Source: Strongylocentrotus purpuratus (taxonomy: Eukaryota > Echinodermata > Echinoidea > Camarodonta > Strongylocentrotidae). From it: 64,000 bases of DNA. The stretch covers positions 23,176,408 to 23,240,407 of the forward strand of contig NW_022145609.1 of assembly GCF_000002235.5 (NCBI RefSeq). Reading direction: 5' to 3'. Position 1 is the first letter of the stretch, and every line of letters begins with the position of its first letter. Of the stretch, positions 1 through 9,076 are shown piece by piece. The position numbers and the translations under genes were made by a program. The notes under the pieces were generated by a model, which ran no database searches, was not told the DNA's origin, and saw only the letters and a program-made list of their open reading frames with translations.

Positions 1-275
1 TCAACTCGGATTTCATTCAACAGTCTTGAGATAGGTGTACAAATAATTTTTAAATAACAAAAGCACATGTATCACTCAAAGCCGCACCATATACATGTAC
101 ATGTATGCAGGCAAATAAATGATATGTAGAAACGCATGTATACAATTCTCAACCTATACACCTTATATTCTAGTACTGAGAAATGGTATCAGATCAGACA
201 AAATGTCGTTTTCTACTTCAAAATATCAATGATATTTCGTTGTCTTTATCATATTAAGTTCCTTTAGTTATGATT
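1..275. other. AT-rich non-coding flank
   Basis: I see no gene, splice-supported exon or repeat structure here. The base composition matches the introns further right. It ends at the 8-bp target duplication of the hAT-like element that starts at 284. Confidence 0.5.
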
Positions 276-339
276 GAAGTATGCAGGCGCGGATCCAGGG
301 GGGGGGGTCCGAGCGGGCCTTGGCCCCCCCCCCGCAAAA

Positions 340-470
340 AAAAAAAAAAAAAAAAAAAAAGAGAGAGAAGAAAGGAAAAGAAGGGAAAGGGAAAGAGGAG
401 AGAAAGGGAAAGAAAAAAGAGGAAGAAAAAAGAAAAGGGGAAAGAAGGAGATCGGGGGGTGGGCCGAAAG
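340..470. repeat. A/G-only purine tract
   Basis: About 130 bases are almost purely A and G on the + strand. Several overlapping frames stay open only because of this bias. The tract lies inside the hAT-like element and is low-complexity DNA, not a gene. Confidence 0.8.
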
Positions 471-904
471 AGCCTTGCCTCCCAGGCTGTTGACCCCCCC
501 CCCCCCCCTAATCAAAAAAATAAGAGAGAAGGAAGGAAAGAATAGGGGGGAGCTTGGGGGAAATCAAATTCAAACGTGGTTAATTTCTAATTCCACAACG
601 GTGGATTACAAATAATTATGAAATTACTTAATTTCCGAGACTTTTCCACTTTTTAGTAAATTATACGTTTGTATGTGTTTGTTGGAAAATGACAAATTCC
701 TAAATTTACAGCCAGGCAAGAAATATGATTCTTGAGATTCCTACATGTCAGGGCCCGAGGTACGGCAGGGATCGGGAGCCTCGAGCTCCCTCCCCCCCCC
801 CTACACTTTTTTTGAAAAAGTACATTAAAGAGAAATAAAATAGAATGAGAGCAAGAAAGAGAGAATAGTTAACTGCCCGTGTTAAAAAAAAATGAGGCAT
901 CAAA

Positions 905-1295
905 ATATGCTCATCTGAACTGGATTAAATGCCTAAAACCCCTAAGCTTCCGGGGGCTCTGCCCCCATGGACTCCACCTATAGGGCCCTACGGGAGCCCA
1001 TAGATGCTTATCTGAAGGTAATTTAATGCCTAAAACCCCTGATTTTGGGGGGCTCTGCCCCCTGTACCCCACGCCAATAGTGTCCTGCCAGTGTCACAAA
1101 ATAATAAGGTATACAAAAAAAAATGCTCATCGGACCTTAGTTAAACGCCTAAAACCCCTGAGCTTCCGGAGCCGGCTCCGCCGTCTCGACCCCACCAGGG
1201 GCCCTAAGGCGGGCCCCTGAATGCTTATCTGACCGTAAGTTATTGCCTTAAACCCCTGAGCTTGCGGGGTCGGACAAGGTATCAAAATGTGTTTA
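905..1295. repeat. Minisatellite A, about 95-bp units
   Basis: About four diverged units carry the core motifs GCTCATCTGACCGTAATTAA and CTTCCGGGGGCTCTGCCCCC. The same minisatellite fills the hAT-like elements at 24992-26551 and 40420-42303. The GC-rich core is a short inverted repeat and should fold as a hairpin. Confidence 0.8.
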
Positions 1296-1384
1296 TCGGA
1301 CCGCAGGCACGTAGCCAGGGGGGGGGGGGGGCGTAGGAAGAAAAAGGAGCAGACAAAGGATATCTTTGAAATTCAGAATCAAGA

Positions 1385-1790
1385 ACGGTACAGCAAATCG
1401 TCTTCTTTCTCTCTTAATCTTATGAAACGTCAAAGCTTCCGCGCTTTACGCGCGGGAGGGGGGGGGAACCTGAATTCAAACGAAGATTCAGAGGCGAGAA
1501 CTATAATACGAATCTTTAATGATTTAATGAAACATAAAAGCTTCCGCGCTTCGCGCGGGATAGAGGGGGAACTAAATTCCGACGTGGATTATTTTCGAGA
1601 ACGGTACAACGAATCGTCTTCTTTCTCTAATGATTTAATGAAAATTAAAAGCTTCCGCGGGAGGGGGACCTGAATTCAGACAAGGATTAAGAGTCGAGAA
1701 CGGTACAACGAATCGTCTTCTTTCTTTAATATTTTGATGAAACGTCAAAGCTTCCGCGCTTCGCGGAGGAGGGAGGGGGAAACTCGACCC
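1385..1790. repeat. Minisatellite B, about 105-bp units
   Basis: Four to five units share ACAACGAATCGTCTTCTTTC, a TTTAATGAAACGTCAAAGCTTCC segment and a GC-rich CGCGCTTCGCGCG palindrome. The same unit is repeated at 19601-20190 in an NLR intron. Confidence 0.8.
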
Positions 1791-1967
1791 TCCCTGCCCC
1801 GACCCCCCCCCGCATTACGTCACTGTTGGTCACCATTACGTACCAATATTTGGCTCGCAAAATTTCAAATTTGGCCCCCCCCCCCCTAAGAAATCCTGGA
1901 TCTGCGCCTGGAAGTATGTGCACATATTCATTGTAGATTCATTCAGCCTTTCCACGAATTTGTATAG

Positions 1968-2122
1968 GTATTATCAGAGGGAAAACACAGTGTTTCGAGT
2001 CAGATTCCAAGCAGCCTGAAAGGAACCACTGACGATCCTGTCGTGCAAGAGAGCACCTGCCTCCCTGAGATGATCCTGGTAAAGGCTGGAGATGTAGAGA
2101 AAAATCCAGGTCCATTCGATAG
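1968..2122 (+). CDS. NLR gene 5' exon with 2A-like peptide
   Basis: The open frame ends in MILVKAGDVEKNPGP followed by Phe-Asp. This matches the 2A consensus D(V/I)ExNPGP, at which ribosomes skip the Gly-Pro bond so that the two halves are released separately. 2A-like peptides are reported at the N-termini of sea-urchin NLR proteins, where they can also act as targeting signals. The exon ends at AG|GTAGAC, leaving two codon bases that join in phase to the Death-domain exon at 3436 (AG+A = Arg). The left edge is uncertain: TTTGTATAG|GTATTATC gives a phase-0 acceptor at 1968, and an in-frame stop lies at 1965-1967. Alternatively, translation starts at the ATG at 2070, just 15 codons from the skip site, with the rest being 5' UTR. 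Confidence 0.7.
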
Positions 2123-2229
2123 GTAGACATCTATATATATATTTGTTGTTTTTTTTTTGGAGGGGGGGGGGTTGGGGTGGGGGGAAGCGCAGTACTTCAG
2201 TCGTCATATGATTTTGTATGTTGCCTTTT

Positions 2230-2705
2230 CTCTGGTGCGTATCAGGACAATTACCCCCTGGACAAGGGCAATCCCCCCTAGAAAATTACACCGCCTGAAA
2301 AAATACCCCTCACGGACAATAACCCCCCCCCCCCGAAAAAATTACCCCCGAGGACAAATACCCCCGGAAAATTTTCCCCTCGGACATTTACTCCCCATGG
2401 ACGATTTCCCCCATTGACAATTACCCCACACCCGAAAATTACCCCCCCCCCCTGTTCATTAAAGTGGAAGTCTACCCTGATAATAAGTTGGTTTTAATCA
2501 AAGTATAATTGTCTTCGGGGTGGGGGTGGAATTGTCTTGGGGGGGGGATTGTCCAAGGGGGTAATTTTCCCGTGGGTAATTGTCCTCGGGGGTGGTTTTC
2601 ATCGGAGGGGGGTCATTTTTCGGGGGGGGGGGGTAATTGTCCCTCTGGCAATTGGCCGGGGGGGGGGGTGATTGTCCAAGGGGTAATTGTCCTAGAATCC
2701 TCTTG
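2230..2705. mobile_element. MITE-like inverted array of GGACAATTACCCC motifs
   Basis: The left half (to about 2455) repeats a short unit resembling GGACAATTACCCCC. The right half (from about 2510) repeats its reverse complement, GGGGGTAATTGTCC. The ends AGGACAATTACCCC and GGGGTAATTGTCCT form inverted repeats, so the whole piece can fold back on itself. A related array with an ACTACC core lies at 58450-58715. No coding potential is seen. It lies in the first NLR intron. Confidence 0.65.
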
Positions 2706-3435
2706 GTAATTTACCACAATCCAAAGAAGGTTTATGTTAACAACAAACGTCCATCCACTACGGAATATCATATTTTTTTTTTAATCTCATCGAATGAAAA
2801 TGTATTCTTTATATTCTACTAGATCCAATCAAAACATAACGTCAAACATATGACCATCGATGAAAAAGGAAAGGGAAAAGAGGTATCTTTCAATGCCTTC
2901 AGAAAATGTGTCAAAGCTCATCTCTTCTGTTAATAACATAATTGTAAGCGCAAATAAACATGTAGATGGAAACTGCTCTATATAACTACATCATTATCAT
3001 TATTATTATTGTCCTTAGAATACAACCGACAGAACCTTTATTTTGTCTTTCAACCATGCCAAGTTGTCGTATAAATTCGAAAATACGTTAAGAATGGAAT
3101 ACTCAAAGGTAGACAATATCGGCACTAAAAGACCCAAATGGATCCTATCTGGACTGGTGGAAAAGATCGTTCTAGGTTCCAGAAATCTTTCCCACTTCTA
3201 TATCAAAGTAACTGATTGATATCAGAGTGAAACCATTCGCTAACACTAGTTAGGCCTCTTACTACTCGAAGGTGAATTTAACGCTTAGATATACTGCTTC
3301 ATACTTATGTTCATTCTTCCATACATGTATGTTTATTTTTCAAGAGTACTTAACGTTTCCAGGTTCTTGTTTAAACAGATCAGTAGACACACAAGAACAA
3401 ATGTAGGTTATCTTCCCAATTTCTTATTTACACAG
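2706..3435 (+). other. NLR intron, nothing further recognised
   Basis: This is AT-rich intron sequence between the 2A-like exon and the Death-domain exon. A pyrimidine-containing stretch and TTTACACAG form the acceptor at its right end. I see no repeat family or exon inside. Confidence 0.5.
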
Positions 3436-3704
3436 AGCAGCGAATATTCAAGAACAAGAACTGATAGACCTGGCGTACGATGTACCTTCATCAAAATACA
3501 CAAATTTGTGCAATACACTTGGTGTATCGTACAATCGGAGCCAAACCATTCTTGACAGACATCTCTTAGATTTCACAAGATCACTGAATGCGGTATTCTT
3601 TGAGTGGAAGGACAGACAGAGGGATGGCACAGATTGTCGTCAAGTTATAGCTACGGCGCTACGTAGTGTTAACCTGGACGCACTCGGTGACAAAATGTCC
3701 AAAG
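3436..3704 (+). CDS. NLR exon: Death-fold domain
   Basis: The exon encodes about 90 residues, from AANIQEQELIDLAYDVP through LGVSYNRSQTILDRHL, VFFEWKDRQ and VIATALRSVNLDALGDKM. The pattern of a central Trp in a helix followed by a basic residue, then a final ALRSVNLDALGDKM helix, is that of Death domains. These act as homotypic adaptor-recruiting modules at the N-terminus of many animal NLRs. The acceptor is TTTACACAG|A. The first base completes the Arg codon begun in the 2A-like exon, and the donor is AAAG|GTACAC, leaving one base. Its position after a skip site means the Death domain would become the new N-terminus, starting near Pro-Phe-Asp-Arg. DED or CARD folds are less likely alternatives. 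Confidence 0.75.
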
Positions 3705-4657
3705 GTACACCAATTTATTTTGAAATGCACTTTAAAGACCTTTTCTTGGCATTTAATATTATTCTATGTCATAACATTATTTTGTGTTCATTATTCATGC
3801 ATTATTGTCATTTCCTTGGGGGCTGGCCGCCTATAGTAACTGACAATTTTGAAAATAACTGTTATAAGACAAAATGCAAGAATTAGACACAGCACGTGTC
3901 TTCTTCCACCAATCCTAAAGAAAAGTGAAAAATTCAAAAACCTAATAAAGGCACAACTACCCATCATGATGAATTTCACTTCATTCTTTAAATTCCTATT
4001 AATCGTAATTTATCGCATTTAACCGTGAATCATACGATTAACCAATTGGTGCTTTATAGAAAGGTCAAGGAAAAGTTTTTTCACTATGTTGTTCGAAACT
4101 TGGTATAGATTATGTGGCTTCATAATCGAGCTTTTGGTATGTAGGCCGAAACAAAATGATATATGATTAATGTTCATTGAATCTATGTTAACAAATTCTA
4201 AATAATTTCCCAGAAACAACAAGATTTAATATCTTACTTTGTATGCATTCTTAAAATTCCAAAAATCTTTTTAATACTGATTCGAAAAATAAAGAATATT
4301 TAAAATCTTGGTAAAAAAAGAAAGAACCAATATCATGTTTAAGGTAAAAAGGAAAGTGGGATAACATTATATATAACAGTAATATTTACGCTCGAAAATA
4401 CCCAAAGTGTATGGCTTCCTGTTAATAGTGGTATATAGAAGCATTGCTGTATGTATTATGTTTACGGAACAATTCTGTATACCATTAGCCAAAATGATTT
4501 AGAATGAAATGTTGTTCCCATTAAATATATTTTCCTAAAATATATGGGGAGAAAAGTATTCACTAAATTATTATGAAGATTGTTCATGGACGTCATATAA
4601 CAAATAGTTCATTTGAGAAGAAAAAAAATCACACGACTGTACTAATTTTTCCAACAG
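3705..4657 (+). other. NLR intron, nothing recognised
   Basis: This AT-rich intron has no open reading frame with splice support, no terminal repeats and no tandem structure that I could see. It ends in TTTTTCCAACAG, a good acceptor for the small linker exon. Confidence 0.5.
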
Positions 4658-4690
4658 GTGGCTATCTCCCGCAAGAAGCAGCTCCAACTG
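4658..4690 (+). CDS. NLR 33-bp linker exon
   Basis: This small exon lies between TTTTTCCAACAG and GTAAGC. It is entered with one base pending from the Death exon and left with one base pending, so it joins both neighbours in frame. It encodes GYLPQEAAPT, a short linker between the Death fold and the NACHT module. Being symmetric (phase 1/1), it could be skipped without a frameshift. The assignment rests on splice signals and phase because the peptide is too short for homology. Confidence 0.6.
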
Positions 4691-5121
4691 GTAAGCAAGC
4701 ATTGTTTTGTTAAGGTAGTGAACATGTCAGTTTCAATATCTAATAACTCAAACGTGTTGGGTAACATTAATTTAATATGTTGACAGTGTCTTGGTAATTA
4801 TAGTTTTCTCCACTATAATTCGTCTCAGATCGGTGATAATTAAATTCATGGTGAAACTATTTCGGTTTGTCAAAAAAGACAGAGAACTCGACCGGTGTTT
4901 CATTTGTATTTAATAGCTGAATATACAGGTGTCTATTTATGTAATTGGGTATCACGTGAAATAGCGAAAATGAGAGTTCACTCAGAAAGTTGGCATTTCG
5001 AATTTTCCTTTTTTGTCCTACCACTAGAACACTAGATACTAAAACCATCATAAAATAGGATAAGTTTGCTAGAAATTTTTCAATAAAATTTTGTTTTTAT
5101 CTGTGTAAATTATTTACTCAG
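4691..5121 (+). other. NLR intron, nothing recognised
   Basis: This short AT-rich intron precedes the NACHT exon and ends in TTATTTACTCAG. I see no other structure. Confidence 0.5.
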
Positions 5122-6680
5122 AATCAACAGTAGAAGACGAAACACAACCACTTACAAAAGAACAGGTAGATCAATGTGCTCAGGATTTCAAAACTTTCTA
5201 CCGAACACGGTTATGCAAGATCAGGACGGATCCACTTGACTTCAATTCCATTTTAGAGTTCGAAAGGATTTACACGAATTTAGTTCTGCTAAGAAACGAA
5301 ATGGGAACCACTAGGCAGATGCCCTTAGACTACGCCGAACTACTTACAACAAAAGTCAATGGAGTATTTCCAAAACGTCTCATGGTGGAAGGCGAAGGAG
5401 GAGCAGGTAAAACAACATTCTGTTCCAAGATGGCATGGGACTGGGCGGAAAGAACTAAGGAGTTTGAAGAGTTCGACTGGGTTTTGGTTATTCCTTTTCG
5501 AAACACCAAGGAAGGTCAGACTGTAGGAGATATAGCAAAAACATATCTGCCAGATAGCAACACGGTTCAACCGCGCCAAATCGATAAATACATATTGTCT
5601 GCCCCTACAAAAGTGTTTATCATATTTGACGGACTAGACGAGTATGAAGGGGATATCCTCAAAGAGAGTTCAGATATCGCTAAGATTCTTCGGTCAGAGA
5701 AGTTTGTGGAATGTAGAGTTGTGGTGACAACACGCCCGTGGAGAGCAGTTCCATTCAAATCGCATGAAATCATGATGCAAACATTTGCTTTTCTGGCCAT
5801 AACTGGGTTTGATAAAGAAAACATTTCGATTTATATCACTAAATATTTTCAGGATGACCCGGCAGGATATGAATTGATAAAGTATATAGAAAGCAATGAC
5901 CAGATTCAAGAAAATATGGCTCCATTCCCACTTTACATAGCGATGCTTTGTATCTTGTGGCGGACTTCTGATGCCGACAAACGAATTATAATTCGGAAAC
6001 TTAAAACGTTCTCCCAGCTGTTTACTGCGATAATAATTTCCCTCACAGACCACTGCTTGACAAAACAGCACCAGAACCCTGATGTTAAAATCCTTACAAA
6101 CAAGGAGATGAAAAATTACCTATCACAAATTGGAAAAATTTCTTACTCTGGAGTTTTAGAAAAAAGGTTGATGTATACCGAAAATGATTTCAGCGGATAT
6201 AATGAAGCAATGGAGGCATGTTGTAGGATAGGAGTACTGAGTCGAGAAATTCTTATAGTGCCAAGACAGGAAAGGCGTCTGAGTGAGACAAATCCTGTGA
6301 CCTCAAGCGTATTCTTCCCTCACAAGTTGTTCCAGGAATACCTAGCCGGTATGTATCTTGCCTCTCTTTTTGAGTCTGATCATGAGCAGTATAAAATGGC
6401 GATGAATGGTGTAATTCAGAGAGCAGAAGAGTTTCGCTACCTTTTATACTTTACTGCATCTCAAACGAAGAACGTCGCTACTGATGTCACTAGCAGGCTA
6501 TTTAAAATTGGACATGATAGACGTATTCTAGTAGATGTCACATTTGAAGCGTATGATGAAGACACAGCAAAAGTGGTTGGACAGCACCTCTTTGCAGAAC
6601 AAAAGTCACTAAAAATCGATGACATGATGTCAGCGCATACTGTGTCAGGATACCTTTTCATCATGGAAAAGTTAACAATG
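5122..6680 (+). CDS. NLR exon: NACHT NTPase domain
   Basis: This 1559-bp exon encodes the ATP-dependent oligomerisation module of the NLR. It opens with a linker (CQDFKTFYRTRLCKI, TDPLDF, YTNLVLL) typical of invertebrate-deuterostome NLRs. It then shows the P-loop GEGGAGKTTF, a Walker B region FIIFDGLDEYEGD with acidic residues, the sensor segment VVVTTRPWRA, and winged-helix-like sequence including FFPHKLFQEYLAGMYLA. The frame is open from the acceptor TTTACTCAG, which completes Glu from the linker exon, to the donor ATG|GTGAGA, which ends on a codon boundary. One exon carries the whole NACHT, as is common in these families. Without splicing the frame would stop six codons later (RYE stop), an unspliced read-through end. 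Confidence 0.95.
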
Positions 6681-6832
6681 GTGAGATATGAATAGTTGCT
6701 CAAAAATGCCACAACTGAAAGAGTAGTGTAAAGTGGAAAAATAAAACATCACATTTTATTATATAAATAATTCATGTATATATCATACAAAAACTATGAA
6801 CAACAAAAAATAAAATAACTACTTAAAAAGAA

Positions 6833-6950
6833 AAAGGCGATAGTGGTCGGACAATACATATTTGCAAAACAAAAGTCACTACAAATCAACGACAACATGT
6901 CAGCGCACAGTGTGTCCGGATATTTCTTCATCATGGATAAGATAAGAATG
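6833..6950 (+). pseudogene. Duplicated 3' end of the NACHT exon
   Basis: This segment repeats the last about 118 bases of the NACHT exon. It encodes IVVGQYIFAKQKSLQIND and ends FFIMDKIRM, where the parent reads VVGQHLFAEQKSLKIDD and ends LFIMEKLTM. A GTAAGA donor follows. Homology continues into the intron (about 6951-7050 versus 6681-6775), so this is a tandem duplication of the exon-intron junction. The frame is still open and in phase 0, but the upstream acceptor (AAAAAGAAAAAG) lacks a pyrimidine tract. It is either a dead copy or a rarely used alternative exon. Confidence 0.7.
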
Positions 6951-7695
6951 GTAAGATTGAACAATAATTATTGCTTAAAAATGCCACATCTTTAAAAAAA
7001 GACAATATTGTAACAAAATATAATAAAACATCATATTTTATTACATGTATAAATGATTCTTTTTCCGGGATTTATTTCCGTTGAAAGCCATTTTGCCCTA
7101 AACATATTATTTTGGTTATATAAAGTGCGTCCCAGAAAAAACGAAACCGAGAATTATCGATGTTTTATCATAACTTAATCACAATTATAATTAATAAATG
7201 ACACATATTTGTAAAGCTTAGATCCTCCTCTTTCACGCATGAGTGATTAAAAACAATTTGAAGAGGGGAAACCAAAAAGTCATTTTTAGGGCAGTATCTG
7301 AATTTCAAGGAAAAAAATACATTTCTAGAAAGTTCAATTTCTGCCCTTTCATATGACACCTCAATCAGGAAAAATGAGCCAGGAATAACATAGTTCTGTT
7401 TGCCTAAAGTAATGCTCGCATTTCCATAATTTGATTAAACGAGTTCGTTTTCACTGGATGCCTGCCGTAGCAACAAACAGAGTCGACAAAAGACTAAACT
7501 CCGTTTCGTTGACGATCAGCCATGCACAAAGAAGACGAAAGACTTGATGCCTGGATGATCGTCAACGAAAGTCTGAAATTGTATACGGCTTTTTTATGGA
7601 AGAAATGAATGTATGAGAAAAAAAATGGATATGATTCTTTCGCAAATACAATTAGACATACAAAAGTTCTTTAGCACATTTTATTTTATTCATAG
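6951..7695 (+). other. NLR intron with a short inverted repeat
   Basis: After the duplicated junction the intron is mostly unstructured. A 15-bp inverted repeat, TTTCGTTGACGATCA at 7504-7518 and its complement at 7556-7570, could fold as a hairpin. It may be a MITE remnant. Confidence 0.5.
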
Positions 7696-7857
7696 GAAAC
7701 TCTAATAGTGAGTAGAAGATCATGTGGTCCGACAGTTTCCCGTGACCTAGCAGACGTCATCTGCTCATCTACAGCATTTACAGCATTGGAAGTCTATGGC
7801 ACGGCGCTCCATGACGACTTCTATGGCACCCTGGAGAGTAAAGTCAAAACGTCAAAG
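7696..7857 (+). CDS. NLR LRR exon 1
   Basis: The exon has 54 codons and is phase 0 at both ends (TTATTCATAG|GAA, TCAAAG|GTATGG). It encodes ETLIVSRRSCGPTVSRDLAD, then FTALEVYGTAL and DDFYGTLESKVKTSK. The arrangement (strand, SRDLA helix, second strand, DDFY helix ending in SK) is the same module as the later array exons. The LRR solenoid of an NLR forms the sensing surface. It follows NACHT directly and in frame. Confidence 0.75.
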
Positions 7858-8324
7858 GTATGGAGAATCATCACAGAGAGTATGAATGAGGCGGACTGAG
7901 GATTATCTGAATGGGGTGGGGGGAGTTGTAAGACATAAATTTTTTTCCCAGAAAAATATATTATACCATCGGCCCTCTCCAGTCATTCTTACCATGTCTT
8001 TGTTGGTCATGCTTTACAATATCTATTATTGTCCGCATTTGACAAATAAGGTGACTATGAAATAGTGCAGTAACTTTAGTTATTGATGTTGGTCTCACTC
8101 TGAAGCTTTCCGGAACAATTATAAAAAAATTATACACGAAACGAATAGTAAGAATAATGCATTAATTCTCTAGTTATGGTAATATCCATTTAAAAGATTA
8201 TCGTTTATTGTTGATGCTAATTAGTTTTGCATTTCAATTGGAATTCTTACACAGACTTTTATTTGTAATTATGAGAGTTATTAAAGAAAAAATATGGTTT
8301 GACATGTGTTTCTCACCATAATAG
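7858..8324 (+). other. NLR intron, nothing recognised
   Basis: This is an AT-rich intron with a short G run near 7915. It ends in TTTCTCACCATAATAG, the acceptor of LRR exon 2. Confidence 0.5.
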
Positions 8325-8492
8325 GTTGAACGACTATCACTTAAATACATGGCAATATCCAATGAGCAGGCATCACGTTCTCTGGCTAGATTCTTGAATA
8401 ACCTCCCTAGACTGAAAGATTTGACGCTACAATACAATCGCTTTGACGGACGGTTTTACACCGAGCTAGCCTCTGGAGCACGCTCAGTGGAG
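8325..8492 (+). CDS. NLR LRR exon 2
   Basis: The exon has 56 codons, phase 0/0, with a strong GTAAGC donor. It encodes VERLSLKYMAISNEQASRSL, then ARFLNNLPRLKDLTLQYNRF and FYTELASGARSVE. The LxxLxL strands and the ASRSLARFL helix correspond position by position to the array exons (ASRDLARFL, LPCLTDLMI, FYHELARQA). It is therefore the clearest upstream relative of the array module and supports the same exon boundaries there. Confidence 0.8.
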
Positions 8493-9076
8493 GTAAGCAA
8501 TTTTATTTAAATGAGAACTCACATTATTCGGTCGATATTATCTATAGAAAGAATGCCAAATGTCACAAATGAAAAGATTCGCTATTTCTTTGTGGCCACT
8601 GGCGTACTGATTGGGCGGGGGTAAGTTTTCTAAGTAAAAACTCCAATGATACAGACACCATGTACAAGATTTCCTATCAAGAGGATGGGAACTCTTTTCA
8701 TACCCCTACCAGGCCCTTTCTATAAGCTCGTACAATGATATTTTTTCAAAACTGAGAGAAGTACTGTTATGTGAATTAATGCAAGCAGGGAAGACCCTTT
8801 GGGCACTGGAATGTAAAAGGGTAAAAGCGCATCCTATGTACAATGAAACGGAATAAATTTAATCATTATATTTGTGAGGAAAAAGAAAACAAAAAATAGA
8901 AAGAACAAGCATGTTAAATTCAATGAACGAAGTATGATTGTTGAAATTAAAATTCGCTTTTAGTTTGCAACCATTGTAAAAAGATATAATGCAAATACCT
9001 AAACCAACTCAATTAAGTGAGTATTCGTACTATGTTGACTTCAGATACTCATTTCTGGGAGGACATAGGGGACATA
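8493..9076 (+). other. NLR intron, nothing recognised
   Basis: The intron sequence is AT-rich with no exon or repeat found. It ends at the TA target of the mariner-like element. Confidence 0.5.

Larger units (their letters stand above)
284..1910. mobile_element. hAT-like non-autonomous DNA transposon with 8-bp TSD
   Basis: The element begins CAGGCGCGGATCCAGG and ends CCTGGATCTGCGCCTG, which are near-perfect terminal inverted repeats. It is flanked on both sides by GAAGTATG (276-283 and 1911-1918). Eight-base duplications with CAG...CTG ends are typical of the hAT superfamily. No transposase frame is visible. The interior holds a poly-G/poly-C edge, a purine-rich tract (340-470) and two different minisatellites, so it is non-autonomous. 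A second CAGGCACGTAGCCAGG motif near 1305 suggests the element is composite or nested. It sits directly 5' of the first NLR exon. Confidence 0.85.

Noticed and set aside
264..615. Overlapping Lys/Arg/Glu-rich and Phe/Leu/Ser-rich open frames
   Set aside because: All come from the purine-rich tract and poly-G/C runs inside a hAT-like element; there is no start, splice or homology support.
5340..6071. Minus-strand open frames across the NACHT exon
   Set aside because: They are shadows of the plus-strand NACHT frame, which carries Walker motifs and in-phase splice sites.
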